A stretch of 64,000 nt of DNA from Providencia rettgeri (GCF_023205015.1 NZ_CP096258.1:1240001-1304000), one strand, 5' to 3'; counted from the stretch's first letter, positions 1 through 9,342 are shown. Numbers and translations: made by a program. The notes: generated by a model from the letters alone, not told the origin.

Positions 1-1
1 T

Positions 2-223
2 AAATTACAGTTTAGTGTTAGGGAGCCATTTTTAAGTAAAACAACAGGAACGAAATGGGTATTTGGCACGATTGAGCCAGGGAGCCCGTTAGCCATTGAA
101 TCATTAATGCCCCATAACGGTGTTATTTTTTCCGATGGTATCGAAGATGATTTCTTACAATTCAACTCAGGTTGTATTGTGACAGTGAAAATTGCGGATC
201 TACAAGGGTTACTGGTTGCTTAG
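2..223 (+). CDS. C-terminal 73 codons of an unidentified protein
   Basis: An open frame enters from the left edge and stops with TAG at 221-223. The visible residues include GTIEPGSPLAIE and GVIFSDGIEDDFLQFNSG followed by a short beta-rich tail ending LLVA. The SDG and FNSG segments recall the C-terminal beta domain of NAD-kinase-like proteins, but this is only an impression and I cannot name the family with confidence. The start lies outside the window. The gene runs toward lnt and is separated from it by a strong hairpin, so the two are convergent. Confidence 0.55.
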   Translation, partial: KLQFSVREPFLSKTTGTKWVFGTIEPGSPLAIESLMPHNGVIFSDGIEDDFLQFNSGCIVTVKIADLQGLLVA

Positions 224-229
224 CGGGTT

Positions 230-262
230 ACCCCACCTCATTGATAGCGACTGAGGTGGGGT
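230..262. terminator. Strong hairpin between convergent genes
   Basis: An 11-bp perfect inverted repeat (ACCCCACCTCA at 230-240, TGAGGTGGGGT at 252-262) lies between the left-edge gene and the 3' end of lnt. The T-rich tract after it is weak on both strands, so a bidirectional terminator role is inferred from its position and stem strength. Confidence 0.5.
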
Positions 263-270
263 CAATATCG

Positions 271-1800
271 TTATTTTTGACGGCGATTCAGAGCAAAACC
301 AAGAATACCAAATATAACGACTACTCCCCACATCGGATAATGGCTCCAACGTGCGTAAGGTGTCAGTCCAGTTGTTGGTGTGACTTCAGTAGCAAGCGTC
401 GCTGCTTTAAATTGTGGCAGCATATCTTGTATTGAGCCATCTGCACTGATCACCGCAGTTATCCCGTTATTGGTGGAACGTAATAATGGGCGTCCCAATT
501 CTAATGAACGCATACGCGCCATTTGGAAATGCTGCCATGGGCCGATAGATTGACCAAACCATGCATCATTGGAGACGGTAAGTAAGTAATCGCTATCAGG
601 TTTAAAATTATCCCTGACCTGTGTACCTAAAATAATTTCATAGCAAATAGCGGCAGTTAGATGAATATTACCAACCGCTAATTGCGCTTGCTCATAATCG
701 CCACGGCTAAAACCTGACATTGGCAAATTAAAGAACGGTGCGATAGGGCGCAGCAAATCTTCTAAAGGTACATATTCACCAAATGGCACTAAATGGTGTT
801 TGTTATAGCGGTTTTTAGATGGGTACAAGTACGGGTTTTTATCGCCTAATACAATGATTGTATTATAAAAAGTATATTCACCATCTATCGGGCGTGCATC
901 CACAATTCCAGTAATTAATTGGGTATTCGACTCTGCCAATAATTGGTCGAGAGATTTAAGCCACGTTTGGTTATCGAGCTCAACAGAAGGGACCGCTGAT
1001 TCAGGCCAAATAATCAAAGACGCTTTGCCGATATAAGGGCGAGAGAGCGCCATATAGGTGTCTTTGGTTTTTTGTAAGAAGCTGGCTTCCCACTTCATTG
1101 ATTGGGGAATGTTGCCTTGAACCAATGCCACTTCCATTTTCTTGCCTTCAAGGGGGGTAAACCACTGTACATTTTTGGCGATTAATGGGGCAAAAATGAA
1201 GGCAGCTGCAACGGCGAGCGCGATAAAGCTGCGGCGTAGGATAGCGAGTACTAACAGACCACTAATGCTAAATAAAAGCAATGTGATCATTTCTACCCCA
1301 AATACAGGGGCGAGTGCTTTCATCGGCCCATCAATCTGGCTATAACCAAATTGTAGCCATGGGAAGCCAGTTAATACCCAACCCCGCAGAAATTCAGTGA
1401 CTTGCCAGAGCGCTGGCGCCATAAAAACGAAACGCCAAATATTAGCTTTAGGAGCAAGCTTAGCCAGTAAACCACCAAAAAGGCCAGTATAAAGCGCGAG
1501 GTAAGCGGCTAATAAAATAACAATAAATACGTTTACAGGGCCCGGCATGCCACCAAAATCGGCAATACTGACGTAAACCCAGTTAACCCCACTACCGAAT
1601 AAGCCAAATCCCCAAGCGAAGCCAATAGCAAAAGATTGTTTGGCTGTACGCTGCAAGGTCAGTAGTTGGAGGAAAAGGATAGAAAGCAGCGCGGCAGGCC
1701 AGATGTCGAAAGGCGAAAAAGCCAGTGTTCCACTGGCTCCGAAAATTAAAGCCAGCAATAACCGTAACCGCTGGCTTTGATAAATAGACGTTGAGTTCAT
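271..1800 (-). CDS. lnt: Apolipoprotein N-acyltransferase
   Basis: A 509-residue inner-membrane enzyme that transfers the third acyl chain from phospholipid to the N-terminal cysteine of apolipoproteins, the last step of lipoprotein maturation. The N-terminal ~200 residues form hydrophobic segments, followed by a nitrilase-type periplasmic domain. The catalytic triad is visible: Glu267 in IIWPESAVP, Lys334 in NKHHLVPFGEYVP and Cys386 in AAICYEI, and the length matches the E. coli enzyme. Its ATG overlaps the TAA of corC by one base (TAATG), so the two genes are co-transcribed and probably translationally coupled. Confidence 0.97.
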   Translation of the reverse strand: MNSTSIYQSQRLRLLLALIFGASGTLAFSPFDIWPAALLSILFLQLLTLQRTAKQSFAIGFAWGFGLFGSGVNWVYVSIADFGGMPGPVNVFIVILLAAYLALYTGLFGGLLAKLAPKANIWRFVFMAPALWQVTEFLRGWVLTGFPWLQFGYSQIDGPMKALAPVFGVEMITLLLFSISGLLVLAILRRSFIALAVAAAFIFAPLIAKNVQWFTPLEGKKMEVALVQGNIPQSMKWEASFLQKTKDTYMALSRPYIGKASLIIWPESAVPSVELDNQTWLKSLDQLLAESNTQLITGIVDARPIDGEYTFYNTIIVLGDKNPYLYPSKNRYNKHHLVPFGEYVPLEDLLRPIAPFFNLPMSGFSRGDYEQAQLAVGNIHLTAAICYEIILGTQVRDNFKPDSDYLLTVSNDAWFGQSIGPWQHFQMARMRSLELGRPLLRSTNNGITAVISADGSIQDMLPQFKAATLATEVTPTTGLTPYARWSHYPMWGVVVIFGILGFALNRRQK

Positions 1801-2684
1801 TAAGTCTGTTCTTCTTCCAAAGTTGGAACTGGCGCGTCGTCTGGAATTTTCACGTGAAGCAGAAGGATCCTGCGGCTGTCAGCCATCGCAACTTTAAATT
1901 GGTAGTTGTCTATCGTGATGATTTCACCACGAGAAGGCAGATGTCCAAAGGCTTGCATAACGAGGCCACCAACGGTATCGACTTCATCGTCACTAAAATG
2001 AGTCCCAAAGGCTTCATTGAAATCTTCAATCTGTGTAAGGGCTCGGACAGAATAAGAATGACGGCTGAGTTGACGAATATCAACATCGTCTTGGTCGTCA
2101 TATTCGTCTTCAATTTCGCCTACGATGAGCTCTAAAATATCTTCAATGGTCACTAGACCAGAGACGCCACCAAACTCATCGATCACGATAGCCATATGAT
2201 AGCGTTGAGAGCGGAATTCTTTGAGTAGTCTGTCTACTCGCTTACTTTCAGGGACAACAACCGCTTGGCGTAATACCTTATCAATACTAAAAGGCTCTGC
2301 GTCGGTACGCATAAATGGCAGTAAATCTTTTGCCATCAATAACCCTTCGATATGGTCTTTGTCTTCACTAATAACAGGGAAGCGTGAGTGAGCTGAGTCA
2401 ATAATGACATCAAGGCACTCATCAAGCGTTTGATTACGTTTTAAGGTAACAATTTGGGAACGCGGGATCATAATGTCGCGTACGCGCTGATCCGCAATAT
2501 CCATTACCCCTTCAAGCATTTCGCGGGTATCAGGATCGATCAAATCGTTTTGTTCAGAGTCGCGGATTAATTCGACTAAATCATCACGATTTTTAGGTTC
2601 ACCATGGAATAGGTGATTTAACAGTGCAAAGAACCCTTTCTTAGGACCAGGGTTATCGCTACTCGAAGAGTTATCGTCGCTCAT
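1800..2684 (-). CDS. corC: CorC/YbeX, CBS-domain protein of the HlyC/CorC family
   Basis: A 294-residue cytoplasmic protein of the CorC (YbeX) family, historically linked to magnesium/cobalt efflux and more recently to ribosome-related stress. Two CBS repeats occupy the middle (around VRDIMIPRSQIVTL and the segment ending FGGVSGLVTIEDILE) and a C-terminal CorC/HlyC domain follows. I place the start at the ATG at 2684 (MSDDNSSSSDNPGPKK) because it matches the family N-terminus. The frame stays open 24 codons further upstream but without family similarity. The SD candidate GAGGA is rather far (about 17 nt). A hairpin and an ERIC-like repeat separate it from ybeY, so it may have its own promoter. 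Confidence 0.95.
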   Translation of the reverse strand: MSDDNSSSSDNPGPKKGFFALLNHLFHGEPKNRDDLVELIRDSEQNDLIDPDTREMLEGVMDIADQRVRDIMIPRSQIVTLKRNQTLDECLDVIIDSAHSRFPVISEDKDHIEGLLMAKDLLPFMRTDAEPFSIDKVLRQAVVVPESKRVDRLLKEFRSQRYHMAIVIDEFGGVSGLVTIEDILELIVGEIEDEYDDQDDVDIRQLSRHSYSVRALTQIEDFNEAFGTHFSDDEVDTVGGLVMQAFGHLPSRGEIITIDNYQFKVAMADSRRILLLHVKIPDDAPVPTLEEEQT

Positions 2685-2712
2685 GGCGGTTAATTTAATA
2701 TTCCTCAAAAAA

Positions 2713-2839
2713 ATACTCGTCATACTTCGAACTGCAGCGTTGTTGGCTGCACTCACTTACCCTAGTCACATACTTATGTATGCTCCTAGGGATAAGCCTC
2801 GCTGGCCGCCTAGCTGCAATTCGAATTATTTAGAGTATT
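2713..2839. repeat. ERIC-like intergenic repeat, full copy
   Basis: An imperfect palindromic element of about 127 bp lies between ybeY and corC. Its centre (2760-2791) contains CCCTAGTCACATACTTATG and the complementary half TATGCTCCTAGGG, which matches the conserved core of enterobacterial ERIC sequences. The outer ends, TACTCGTCATACTTCGAACT and the complementary AATTCGAATTATTTAGAGTA, also pair. The same 32-bp core recurs exactly at 20714-20745 and in diverged form at 32221-32246. Confidence 0.8.
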
Positions 2840-2885
2840 CACTCGTCGTATCTCGAACTGCAGCGTTGTTGGCTGTACTTGGTAC
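2840..2885. repeat. Truncated second ERIC-like repeat
   Basis: Immediately after the full element the end sequence begins again (ACTCGTCGTATCTCGAACTG, then CAGCGTTGTTGGCTGTACT) and breaks off before the central core. It is a tandem partial copy of the neighbouring repeat. Confidence 0.7.
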
Positions 2886-2960
2886 CAAAAGTAGGCCAAG
2901 TTAAAGTATTTGGAGCTTAGGTTAGTTAATAAAAACAGCTTACTGGATTCTTTTTAGCAT

Positions 2961-2998
2961 AAAATTGACGGTTTATCTGCAAAATAACCGTCAATTTT
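2961..2998. terminator. Perfect 13-bp hairpin between ybeY and corC
   Basis: AAAATTGACGGTT (2961-2973) pairs perfectly with AACCGTCAATTTT (2986-2998). On the plus strand eight T residues follow; on the minus strand, where the flanking genes lie, four T residues follow. It probably reduces read-through from ybeY into corC, or acts against antisense transcription. Function is inferred from structure. Confidence 0.6.
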
Positions 2999-3050
2999 TT
3001 GTAAAGTAATGCTTTCTATCAGAAAGGCATTTCAAAAAATTATAGTTAGG

Positions 3051-3524
3051 TCACTCTTTTTCTGCAAGATATGGGTCTTCATAGCCCAATTCAGCCAGAA
3101 TTTCGGTTTCTAAACCTTCCATTTCTTCTGCTTCATCATCTTCAATATGATCATAGCCTAAAAGATGAAGGCAACCGTGAACAACCATGTGTGCCCAGTG
3201 TTCTTCTGCCGTTTTTTGTTGCTCAACCGCTTCTTGTTCAACGACTTGGCGACAAATAATTAAATCACCGAGCAAAGGAAGCTCAATTTCAGGTGGGGCT
3301 TCAAAGGGGAATGACAACACGTTAGTCGGTTTGTCTTTACCGCGATAGGTTAAGTTCAAGTGATGGCTTTCAGGTTCATCAACTACCCGAATAGTGACTT
3401 CACTTTGTGCTTGAAATTTCGGCAACACCGCGGTTAACCAACGCTGAAACTCGTCTTCCGAAGGCAAACCATCAGGGTTTTCACACGCAATTTGTAAATC
3501 GAGAATAATTTCGATGTCACTCAT
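3051..3524 (-). CDS. ybeY: Endoribonuclease YbeY, rRNA maturation factor
   Basis: A 157-residue zinc-dependent endoribonuclease that takes part in 16S rRNA 3' processing and ribosome quality control. The family signature HGCLHLLGYDH, with its three zinc-binding histidines, lies near residue 115. The start ATG is directly adjacent to the TAA of ybeZ with no gap. The ybeZ-ybeY pair is conserved throughout Proteobacteria and is expected to be one transcript. Confidence 0.97.
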   Translation of the reverse strand: MSDIEIILDLQIACENPDGLPSEDEFQRWLTAVLPKFQAQSEVTIRVVDEPESHHLNLTYRGKDKPTNVLSFPFEAPPEIELPLLGDLIICRQVVEQEAVEQQKTAEEHWAHMVVHGCLHLLGYDHIEDDEAEEMEGLETEILAELGYEDPYLAEKE

Positions 3525-4595
3525 TTATGGGTTTTCCTGCTTTTCAAATTGCTTTTGTTGTTCTTTTTCTTCACGTAATTGTTGGCGACGTTTATTATCT
3601 TGTTCTTCCCATGCTTCATAAGCCATGACGACTTTTGCAACGACGGGATGGCGAACCACGTCTTCGCTGTGGAAGAAATTAAAGCTTAAATCATCCACTT
3701 CAGAAAGCACTTCAATGGCATGACGTAACCCTGATTTACTACCGCGAGGTAAGTCAACCTGAGTAATATCACCCGTCACAACCGCTTTGGAATTAAAGCC
3801 AATACGTGTTAAAAACATTTTCATCTGTTCGATGGTGGTGTTTTGGCTCTCATCTAAAATAATAAACGCATCATTCAAGGTACGACCACGCATATAGGCG
3901 AGCGGTGCAACTTCGATAACATTACGTTCAATGAGTTTTTCAACTTTTTCAAAGCCCAACATTTCAAATAGCGCATCATAAAGTGGACGTAGGTAAGGGT
4001 CGACTTTTTGGCTGAGATCCCCAGGCAAAAAACCCAGTTTCTCGCCTGCTTCAACCGCTGGACGGGTAAGCAAAATACGACGAACTTCTTGGCGCTCTAA
4101 CGCATCAACAGCCGCTGCGACTGCTAAGTAGGTTTTACCCGTTCCGGCGGGGCCAATTCCAAATGTAATATCATGGTCTAAAATATTGGCGATATATTGC
4201 GCTTGATTTGGGGTGCGTGGTTTGATCACACCACGTTTAGTTTTAATATTCACCGCCTTGCCATAGTCAGGCACGCTATCGGCAGATTGCTCTAAAACGC
4301 GGCTATCCATAATGGCTAAGTGAATATTTTCAGGGTCGATATCAGGGGTCACACCGCGCACGGGTGCGGTATCGACATACAGTTGACGCAAAATTTTGCT
4401 CGCCGCTTGAACATTCAGTGGCTTACCCGATAACTTAAAACGGTTATCACGGCGATTAATTTCGATAGCAAGGCGGCGTTCTAGCTGCTTGATATTATCG
4501 TCAAATGGCCCGCAGAGGCTCATTAAACGCTGGTTATCTGCGGGTTCTAGAAAGATTTCTTGTGTTGCGATTTGCAAATTTTTTGTCTCGGTCAC
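3525..4595 (-). CDS. ybeZ: PhoH-like ATPase YbeZ
   Basis: A 356-residue PhoH-family P-loop ATPase. The Walker A motif GPAGTGKT lies near residue 155 and a Walker B-like FIILDESQN follows near 245. The family is associated functionally with YbeY and RNA metabolism. The C-terminus is a charged, glutamine/lysine-rich tail. The gene starts 21 bp after miaB ends and abuts ybeY, which supports a miaB-ybeZ-ybeY operon. Confidence 0.95.
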   Translation of the reverse strand: MTETKNLQIATQEIFLEPADNQRLMSLCGPFDDNIKQLERRLAIEINRRDNRFKLSGKPLNVQAASKILRQLYVDTAPVRGVTPDIDPENIHLAIMDSRVLEQSADSVPDYGKAVNIKTKRGVIKPRTPNQAQYIANILDHDITFGIGPAGTGKTYLAVAAAVDALERQEVRRILLTRPAVEAGEKLGFLPGDLSQKVDPYLRPLYDALFEMLGFEKVEKLIERNVIEVAPLAYMRGRTLNDAFIILDESQNTTIEQMKMFLTRIGFNSKAVVTGDITQVDLPRGSKSGLRHAIEVLSEVDDLSFNFFHSEDVVRHPVVAKVVMAYEAWEEQDNKRRQQLREEKEQQKQFEKQENP

Positions 4596-4616
4596 TGAAT
4601 ATCCTATGGTTGCGGC

Positions 4617-6047
4617 TTAGGGTTGAAAGCTACCAACACCTAGCTCATCTTCTTTACGGGTACGTGCAATAACAGATTCTGGCGATTCATGAACGCGAAG
4701 ACCCATTTGGTCTTCTGTACGAATGACTTTACCGCGTAATGAGTTGGTATAGACATCCACAATTTCGACATCCACAAATTTACCGATCATATCCGGTGTG
4801 CCTTCAAAGTTTACCACACGGTTATTTTCAGTACGTCCAGATAGCTCCATAACGTTTTTACGGGATGTTCCTTCAACTAAGATACGTTGAACGGTTCCCA
4901 CCATTTGGCGGCTGAAGCTTAGTGCCTGCTGATTAATACGCTGTTGCAGTAAGTATAGACGCTGTTTTTTCTCATCTTCAGTTACATCGTCAGGTAAATC
5001 TGCAGCGGGTGTGCCAGGACGTGCGGAGTAGACAAAGCTGTAGCTCATGTCAAAATTCACGTCTGCAATGAGTTTCATTGTTTTTTCGAAGTCATCGGTT
5101 GTTTCACCGGGGAAGCCCACGATAAAGTCCGAACTGATCAGAATACCAGGGCGTGCTTCACGCAGTTTGCGAATAATGGCTTTGTATTCAAGTGCGGTGT
5201 GCGCACGTTTCATCATTGTTAGAATGCGGTCTGAGCCACTTTGCACGGGGAGATGCAAGAAGCTGACTAATTCAGGGGTATCGCGGTAGACTTCGATGAT
5301 GTCGTCAGTAAATTCAATTGGGTGGCTAGTGGTAAAGCGCACACGGTCGATACCATCAATTGCAGCGACTAAACGCAATAATTCTGCAAATGAGCAAATT
5401 TCACCATCAAAGGTTTCACCGCGGTAGGCATTCACGTTTTGGCCAAGCAAATTAACTTCACGTACACCTTGTGCCGCTAACTGCGCGATTTCAAACAAGA
5501 TATCATCACAAGGGCGACTAACTTCTTCACCTCGGGTGTAAGGTACTACACAGAAGGTGCAGTACTTGTTACAGCCTTCCATTATCGAAACGAAAGCCGT
5601 TGGTCCTTCGGCACGAGGTTCAGGTAAACGGTCAAACTTTTCAATTTCAGGGAAGCTGATATCGATAACTGGGCTACGAGTGCCTTGAACTTGGTTAATC
5701 ATCTCAGGCAAACGGTGCAAAGTTTGCGGGCCGAAAACGATGTCAACACTTGGTGCACGTTGGCGAATAAAATCCCCTTCTTGTGAAGCGACACAGCCGC
5801 CTACACCAATAATAATGTCAGGGTTTTTGTCTTTAAAAAACTTCCAACGACCAAGTTGATGGAAGACTTTTTCTTGTGCTTTTTCACGAATTGAACAGGT
5901 ATTAAGCAGTAATAAATCGGCTTCTTCTGCAATTTCAGTGAGTTGATAACCATGGGTATTTTCTAATAAAGATACCATTTTGGATGAGTCATACTCATTC
6001 ATCTGGCAACCCCAAGTTTTAATGTATAGCTTTTTATTCGTCGACAT
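4617..6047 (-). CDS. miaB: tRNA-2-methylthio-N6-dimethylallyladenosine synthase MiaB
   Basis: A 476-residue radical-SAM methylthiotransferase that converts i6A37 to ms2i6A37 in tRNAs reading UNN codons. The N-terminal UPF0004 domain carries cysteines for the second iron-sulfur cluster (GCQMNEYDS, NTCSIREKA, GGCVASQEG). The radical-SAM motif CNKYCTFC follows at about residue 160, and a C-terminal TRAM domain ends the protein. It is the first gene of the minus-strand cluster. The region between it and the divergent ubiF must hold both promoters. Confidence 0.97.
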   Translation of the reverse strand: MSTNKKLYIKTWGCQMNEYDSSKMVSLLENTHGYQLTEIAEEADLLLLNTCSIREKAQEKVFHQLGRWKFFKDKNPDIIIGVGGCVASQEGDFIRQRAPSVDIVFGPQTLHRLPEMINQVQGTRSPVIDISFPEIEKFDRLPEPRAEGPTAFVSIMEGCNKYCTFCVVPYTRGEEVSRPCDDILFEIAQLAAQGVREVNLLGQNVNAYRGETFDGEICSFAELLRLVAAIDGIDRVRFTTSHPIEFTDDIIEVYRDTPELVSFLHLPVQSGSDRILTMMKRAHTALEYKAIIRKLREARPGILISSDFIVGFPGETTDDFEKTMKLIADVNFDMSYSFVYSARPGTPAADLPDDVTEDEKKQRLYLLQQRINQQALSFSRQMVGTVQRILVEGTSRKNVMELSGRTENNRVVNFEGTPDMIGKFVDVEIVDVYTNSLRGKVIRTEDQMGLRVHESPESVIARTRKEDELGVGSFQP

Positions 6048-6508
6048 GTCGTATATCCGGTGTTTTCGAAGCGGCTAGTGTAATGGACTCCGAAACGCGT
6101 TGTAAATCCAAAGTCCTACCCTTTATATTTGGGAAGTCGCATGCATTTTGATTAAGGACATCATTGTATGATGGGATAAATGCAAAGATATTTAAAATAA
6201 TATCACCACACGAAATCTAAGGGCAGGCAATTTGCCTATTGTTTTAAAATTAGCACGTATTGTATTCATTTGCGGCATCAGTGACCAGAGGATGTTGCGA
6301 AATTGTGGTTGTTTTTTGTGCAAATCAAAATGTTTTCAGCAAAATACACTATTTGTAAGGTTATAAAGAAGAGAGAAACGCATGAGCTCTAAGCCTTCAA
6401 TACCTATATTTCCTGTGACAGCCATCATTTTTCGGTACAATACCTTTATTAACGTGGTCACTGTTATCAAACGATAACCTTTATTAAACAATAAATAGTA
6501 GCGAACGT
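6048..6508. other. miaB-ubiF divergent intergenic region
   Basis: This 461-bp stretch holds no gene I can support. Its right end contains the ubiF promoter candidate and, just downstream of that, a small hairpin GTTATC-AAAC-GATAAC (6464-6479). The left part presumably contains the miaB promoter, which I could not place. Confidence 0.6.
6415..6442 (+). promoter_or_regulatory. Candidate sigma-70 promoter for ubiF
   Basis: A -35 hexamer GTGACA (6415-6420) and a -10 hexamer TACAAT (6437-6442) are separated by 16 bp, about 65 bp before the ubiF start codon. Both are five-of-six matches to consensus. No other signal supports it. Confidence 0.5.
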
Positions 6509-7696
6509 ATGAATAAATTAATCGAATCTTATGATGTTGTCGTCGTTGGCGCAGGGATGACTGGCGCGGCAGCAGCATTGGGCTTTGCTCAAGAAGGCAT
6601 GCGAGTCGCTTTGCTTGAAAAAGCACAACCTGCGGCCTTTGACTCACAAAGTGCTCCTGATGTTCGTATTTCTGCGATTAGCCGCGCTTCTGTTGAATTG
6701 TTGGAACAATTAGGGGCTTGGCAACATGTGAAAGCAATGCGGAGTGCGCCATATCGCCAGTTAGAAACATGGGAAGAACCCGATAGCAATGTGGTTTTCG
6801 ATGCTCAAAGCCTTGGGTTGCCTGAACTCGGTTTTATGGTAGAAAACCGTGTGTTACAACTTGCATTGTGGCAAGAATGTGAAAAATACAGCAATCTAGA
6901 CCTTATCTGCCCTGCGAGACTTATCAATTTATATCAATCTAAGCAGCAAAAAGAGTGGATGTTGGCATTAGATGATGGCCGAACTTTACAAGCTAAGCTT
7001 GTGGTCGGCGCTGATGGCGCTAATTCGCAAGTCCGTAAAATGGCAGGAATTGGTAGCCGCGGCTGGCAGTATCGCCAATCATGTATGTTGATTAGTATTC
7101 AAACACAGCAGCCTCAGCAAGACAAAACATGGCAGCAGTTTTTTCCGTCAGGGCCGAGGGCATTTTTACCTCTGTATGATAATTGGGCCTCATTAGTCTG
7201 GTATGACAGTCCCGCAAAGATCAGACGTTTACAAGGTATGTCAATGGAACAATTGACGGGAGCGGTTTCTGAAGCTTTTCCTGAACGCTTAGGGCCGATC
7301 ACTGCGATAGCTTCCGGGGCGTTTCCACTGACCCGTCACCACGCAAGTCGCTATGTAATGGATGGGCTGGCACTGATTGGCGATGCCGCTCATACTATCA
7401 ACCCTTTAGCGGGGCAGGGAGTGAATTTAGGCTATCGAGATGTTGATGCATTGCTCAAAGAAGTGACTTACGCGCGTGAATACATACAACCATGGAATTC
7501 CATTGATGTATTGAAACGTTATCAACGCCGTCGTTTACCTGATAATTTAATCATGCAAGCTGGAATGGATGTGTTCTATATGGCATTTAGTGAAAAGTTA
7601 CCGGGATTGAAAATAGTTAGGAATCTTGGGTTGATGGCGGCACAGCGCGCCGGAGAAGCAAAAAAACTGGCTCTGAAGTATGCGTTAGGGTTATAG
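6509..7696 (+). CDS. ubiF: 2-octaprenyl-3-methyl-6-methoxy-1,4-benzoquinol hydroxylase
   Basis: A 395-residue FAD-dependent monooxygenase of the UbiH/UbiF/COQ6 family that performs a late ring hydroxylation in ubiquinone synthesis. The dinucleotide-binding motif VVVGAGMTGAAAALG is at the N-terminus. The second FAD motif LIGDAAHTINPLAGQGVNLG lies near residue 290. UbiF rather than UbiH or UbiI is inferred from the position next to miaB and the tRNA cluster, as in E. coli. A hairpin terminator follows it. Confidence 0.93.
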   Translation: MNKLIESYDVVVVGAGMTGAAAALGFAQEGMRVALLEKAQPAAFDSQSAPDVRISAISRASVELLEQLGAWQHVKAMRSAPYRQLETWEEPDSNVVFDAQSLGLPELGFMVENRVLQLALWQECEKYSNLDLICPARLINLYQSKQQKEWMLALDDGRTLQAKLVVGADGANSQVRKMAGIGSRGWQYRQSCMLISIQTQQPQQDKTWQQFFPSGPRAFLPLYDNWASLVWYDSPAKIRRLQGMSMEQLTGAVSEAFPERLGPITAIASGAFPLTRHHASRYVMDGLALIGDAAHTINPLAGQGVNLGYRDVDALLKEVTYAREYIQPWNSIDVLKRYQRRRLPDNLIMQAGMDVFYMAFSEKLPGLKIVRNLGLMAAQRAGEAKKLALKYALGL

Positions 7697-7714
7697 AACT
7701 TATCTTAGATATAT

Positions 7715-7743
7715 AAATAGGCCGCAAAATTAGAGGCCTATTT
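7715..7743 (+). terminator. Terminator shared by ubiF and dctA ends
   Basis: AAATAGGCC and GGCCTATTT form a 9-bp stem with an 11-nt loop between the convergent 3' ends of ubiF and dctA, with short T or A tracts on either side. A bidirectional role is likely. Confidence 0.7.
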
Positions 7744-7766
7744 ATAATTAAATGAAGAAGTTAGCG

Positions 7767-9122
7767 CTATTTATTATTAGCTAAATCAATTGGCTGAATG
7801 TGACTTATATCTGTATTGATGCTGTCGTCTTCAGTAATCACTGAATCTATTGTTTCATTTTTTGCTGAAAACGCATGAGCCAGTTTTTCTGTGTCGAGTT
7901 CTTTTTCCCAACGTGCAACAACGATACACGCACATGCGTTACCGACTAAGTTAGTTAAAGCGCGGCACTCAGACATAAATCGGTCGATACCTAAAATAAG
8001 CGCCATGCCTGCAACAGGAACGCTTGGTACCACCATCAAAGTGGCTGCTAAGGTAATAAAACCTGCACCTGTTACACCAGCTGCCCCCTTCGAGCTTATC
8101 ATGGCAACTAGCAGCAATGAAATTTGTTCCCAGATAGTCAGCTCAATATTGGTGGCTTGGGCAATAAATAATGCGGCCATCGTCATGTAGATGTTGGTAC
8201 CATCAAGGTTGAATGAATAACCAGTAGGGATCACTAAGCCCACAACAGATTTTTCACACCCCGCATGCTCCATTTTTCGCATTAAACTTGGTAATGCGGC
8301 CTCAGAAGAAGAAGTCCCTAATACTAACCAGAGTTCATCTTTGATGTACTTAATCAGTTCAATGATTGAGAAACCGTTATATTTGGCTACCGCTCCCAAC
8401 ACCAGTAAGACAAATAGCAGTGATGTTATATAGAAAGTCATAATCAGCATCATTAAATTGCCGATAGAGGATATTCCATATTTACCAATGGTAAATGCCA
8501 TTGCACCGAATGCCCCGATAGGGGCGAGTTTCATTAGCATCGCCACCATTTTGAACACAGGTTCAGAAAAGTTTTGCAGTAACTTAACGATAGGCTCGCC
8601 GTGTTTACCCGTTGCAGCTAGCGCTAACCCAAAAATAACTGCAATAAACAGAACTTGCAGAATATTTCCATTAACTAATGGGCTGATGACGGTATCAGGG
8701 ATGATATTCATCAAAAAGCTGACAATCGAGGATTCGTGTGCTTTTTCAACGTAGGTGGCAACTTTGCTGCTATCCAAAGTCGCTGGATCAATATTAAGCC
8801 CCGAACCTGGACGAATGATATTCGCGATGATAAGACCGATGATGAGAGCAATTGTCGAGAAAGTGATAAAGTAGAGCATTGCTTTACCTGCGACACTTCC
8901 CACGGCCTTCATGTTTGACATCCCTGATATACCGGTGACAACAGTTAAGAAGATAACTGGTGCGATAATCATTTTAACGATTTTGATGAATGCATCACCA
9001 AGCGGTTTTAGTGACTCACCAATGTCTGGAAAAAAGTGACCAAGTGCTATACCCAGAACGATGGCTACTATCACTTGAACATATAATATTTTATATATTG
9101 GTTGCTTTATCATGTTTCGCAT
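7767..9122 (-). CDS. dctA: C4-dicarboxylate:cation symporter DctA
   Basis: A secondary transporter of the DAACS family that imports succinate, fumarate, malate and aspartate aerobically. Family signatures are LVLGTSSSEAALPSLM, GYSFNLDGTNIYMTM, SSKGAAGVTGAGF and ALILGIDRFMSECRALTN, and multiple hydrophobic helices are evident. I start it at ATG 9122 (MRNMIKQP, 451 residues) because AGAG sits about 7 nt upstream. ATG 9113 is an alternative aligned to the E. coli start. The frame remains open upstream to 9308 but that extension has no family similarity. In E. coli dctA lies elsewhere, so its place between ubiF and the tRNA cluster is lineage-specific. Confidence 0.93.
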   Translation of the reverse strand: MRNMIKQPIYKILYVQVIVAIVLGIALGHFFPDIGESLKPLGDAFIKIVKMIIAPVIFLTVVTGISGMSNMKAVGSVAGKAMLYFITFSTIALIIGLIIANIIRPGSGLNIDPATLDSSKVATYVEKAHESSIVSFLMNIIPDTVISPLVNGNILQVLFIAVIFGLALAATGKHGEPIVKLLQNFSEPVFKMVAMLMKLAPIGAFGAMAFTIGKYGISSIGNLMMLIMTFYITSLLFVLLVLGAVAKYNGFSIIELIKYIKDELWLVLGTSSSEAALPSLMRKMEHAGCEKSVVGLVIPTGYSFNLDGTNIYMTMAALFIAQATNIELTIWEQISLLLVAMISSKGAAGVTGAGFITLAATLMVVPSVPVAGMALILGIDRFMSECRALTNLVGNACACIVVARWEKELDTEKLAHAFSAKNETIDSVITEDDSINTDISHIQPIDLANNK

Positions 9123-9326
9123 AAATTTTCTCTGTAAAAATGTTGCGTTTGGCAATTTATAATTATTAGGTTTAAAACTTTTATTAGAGTTTTTGAGAGC
9201 TAATTTAGTTGGAATGGAGGAAGGGGCTGAATTCATTAGTACCAGTGAGTGATAATAATTTGACTGGTAATAATCATACCTAACTACAATTCCATGGAAG
9301 GTTACCACTTTAAGTGGTTATATAAA

Positions 9327-9342
9327 AATGATTGAAGTCACA
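9327..9342. promoter_or_regulatory. Candidate CRP site upstream of dctA
   Basis: AATGA-N6-TCACA lies about 200 bp before the dctA start. One half site is perfect and the other matches three of five bases. E. coli dctA is catabolite-regulated, so a CRP site is expected, but this assignment rests on a half-site match only. The rest of the 573-bp region 9123-9695 contains no gene I can support. Confidence 0.35.

Noticed and set aside
1791..2135. 114-codon plus-strand ORF antisense to corC
   Set aside because: Shadow of the conserved corC frame without its own start signals.
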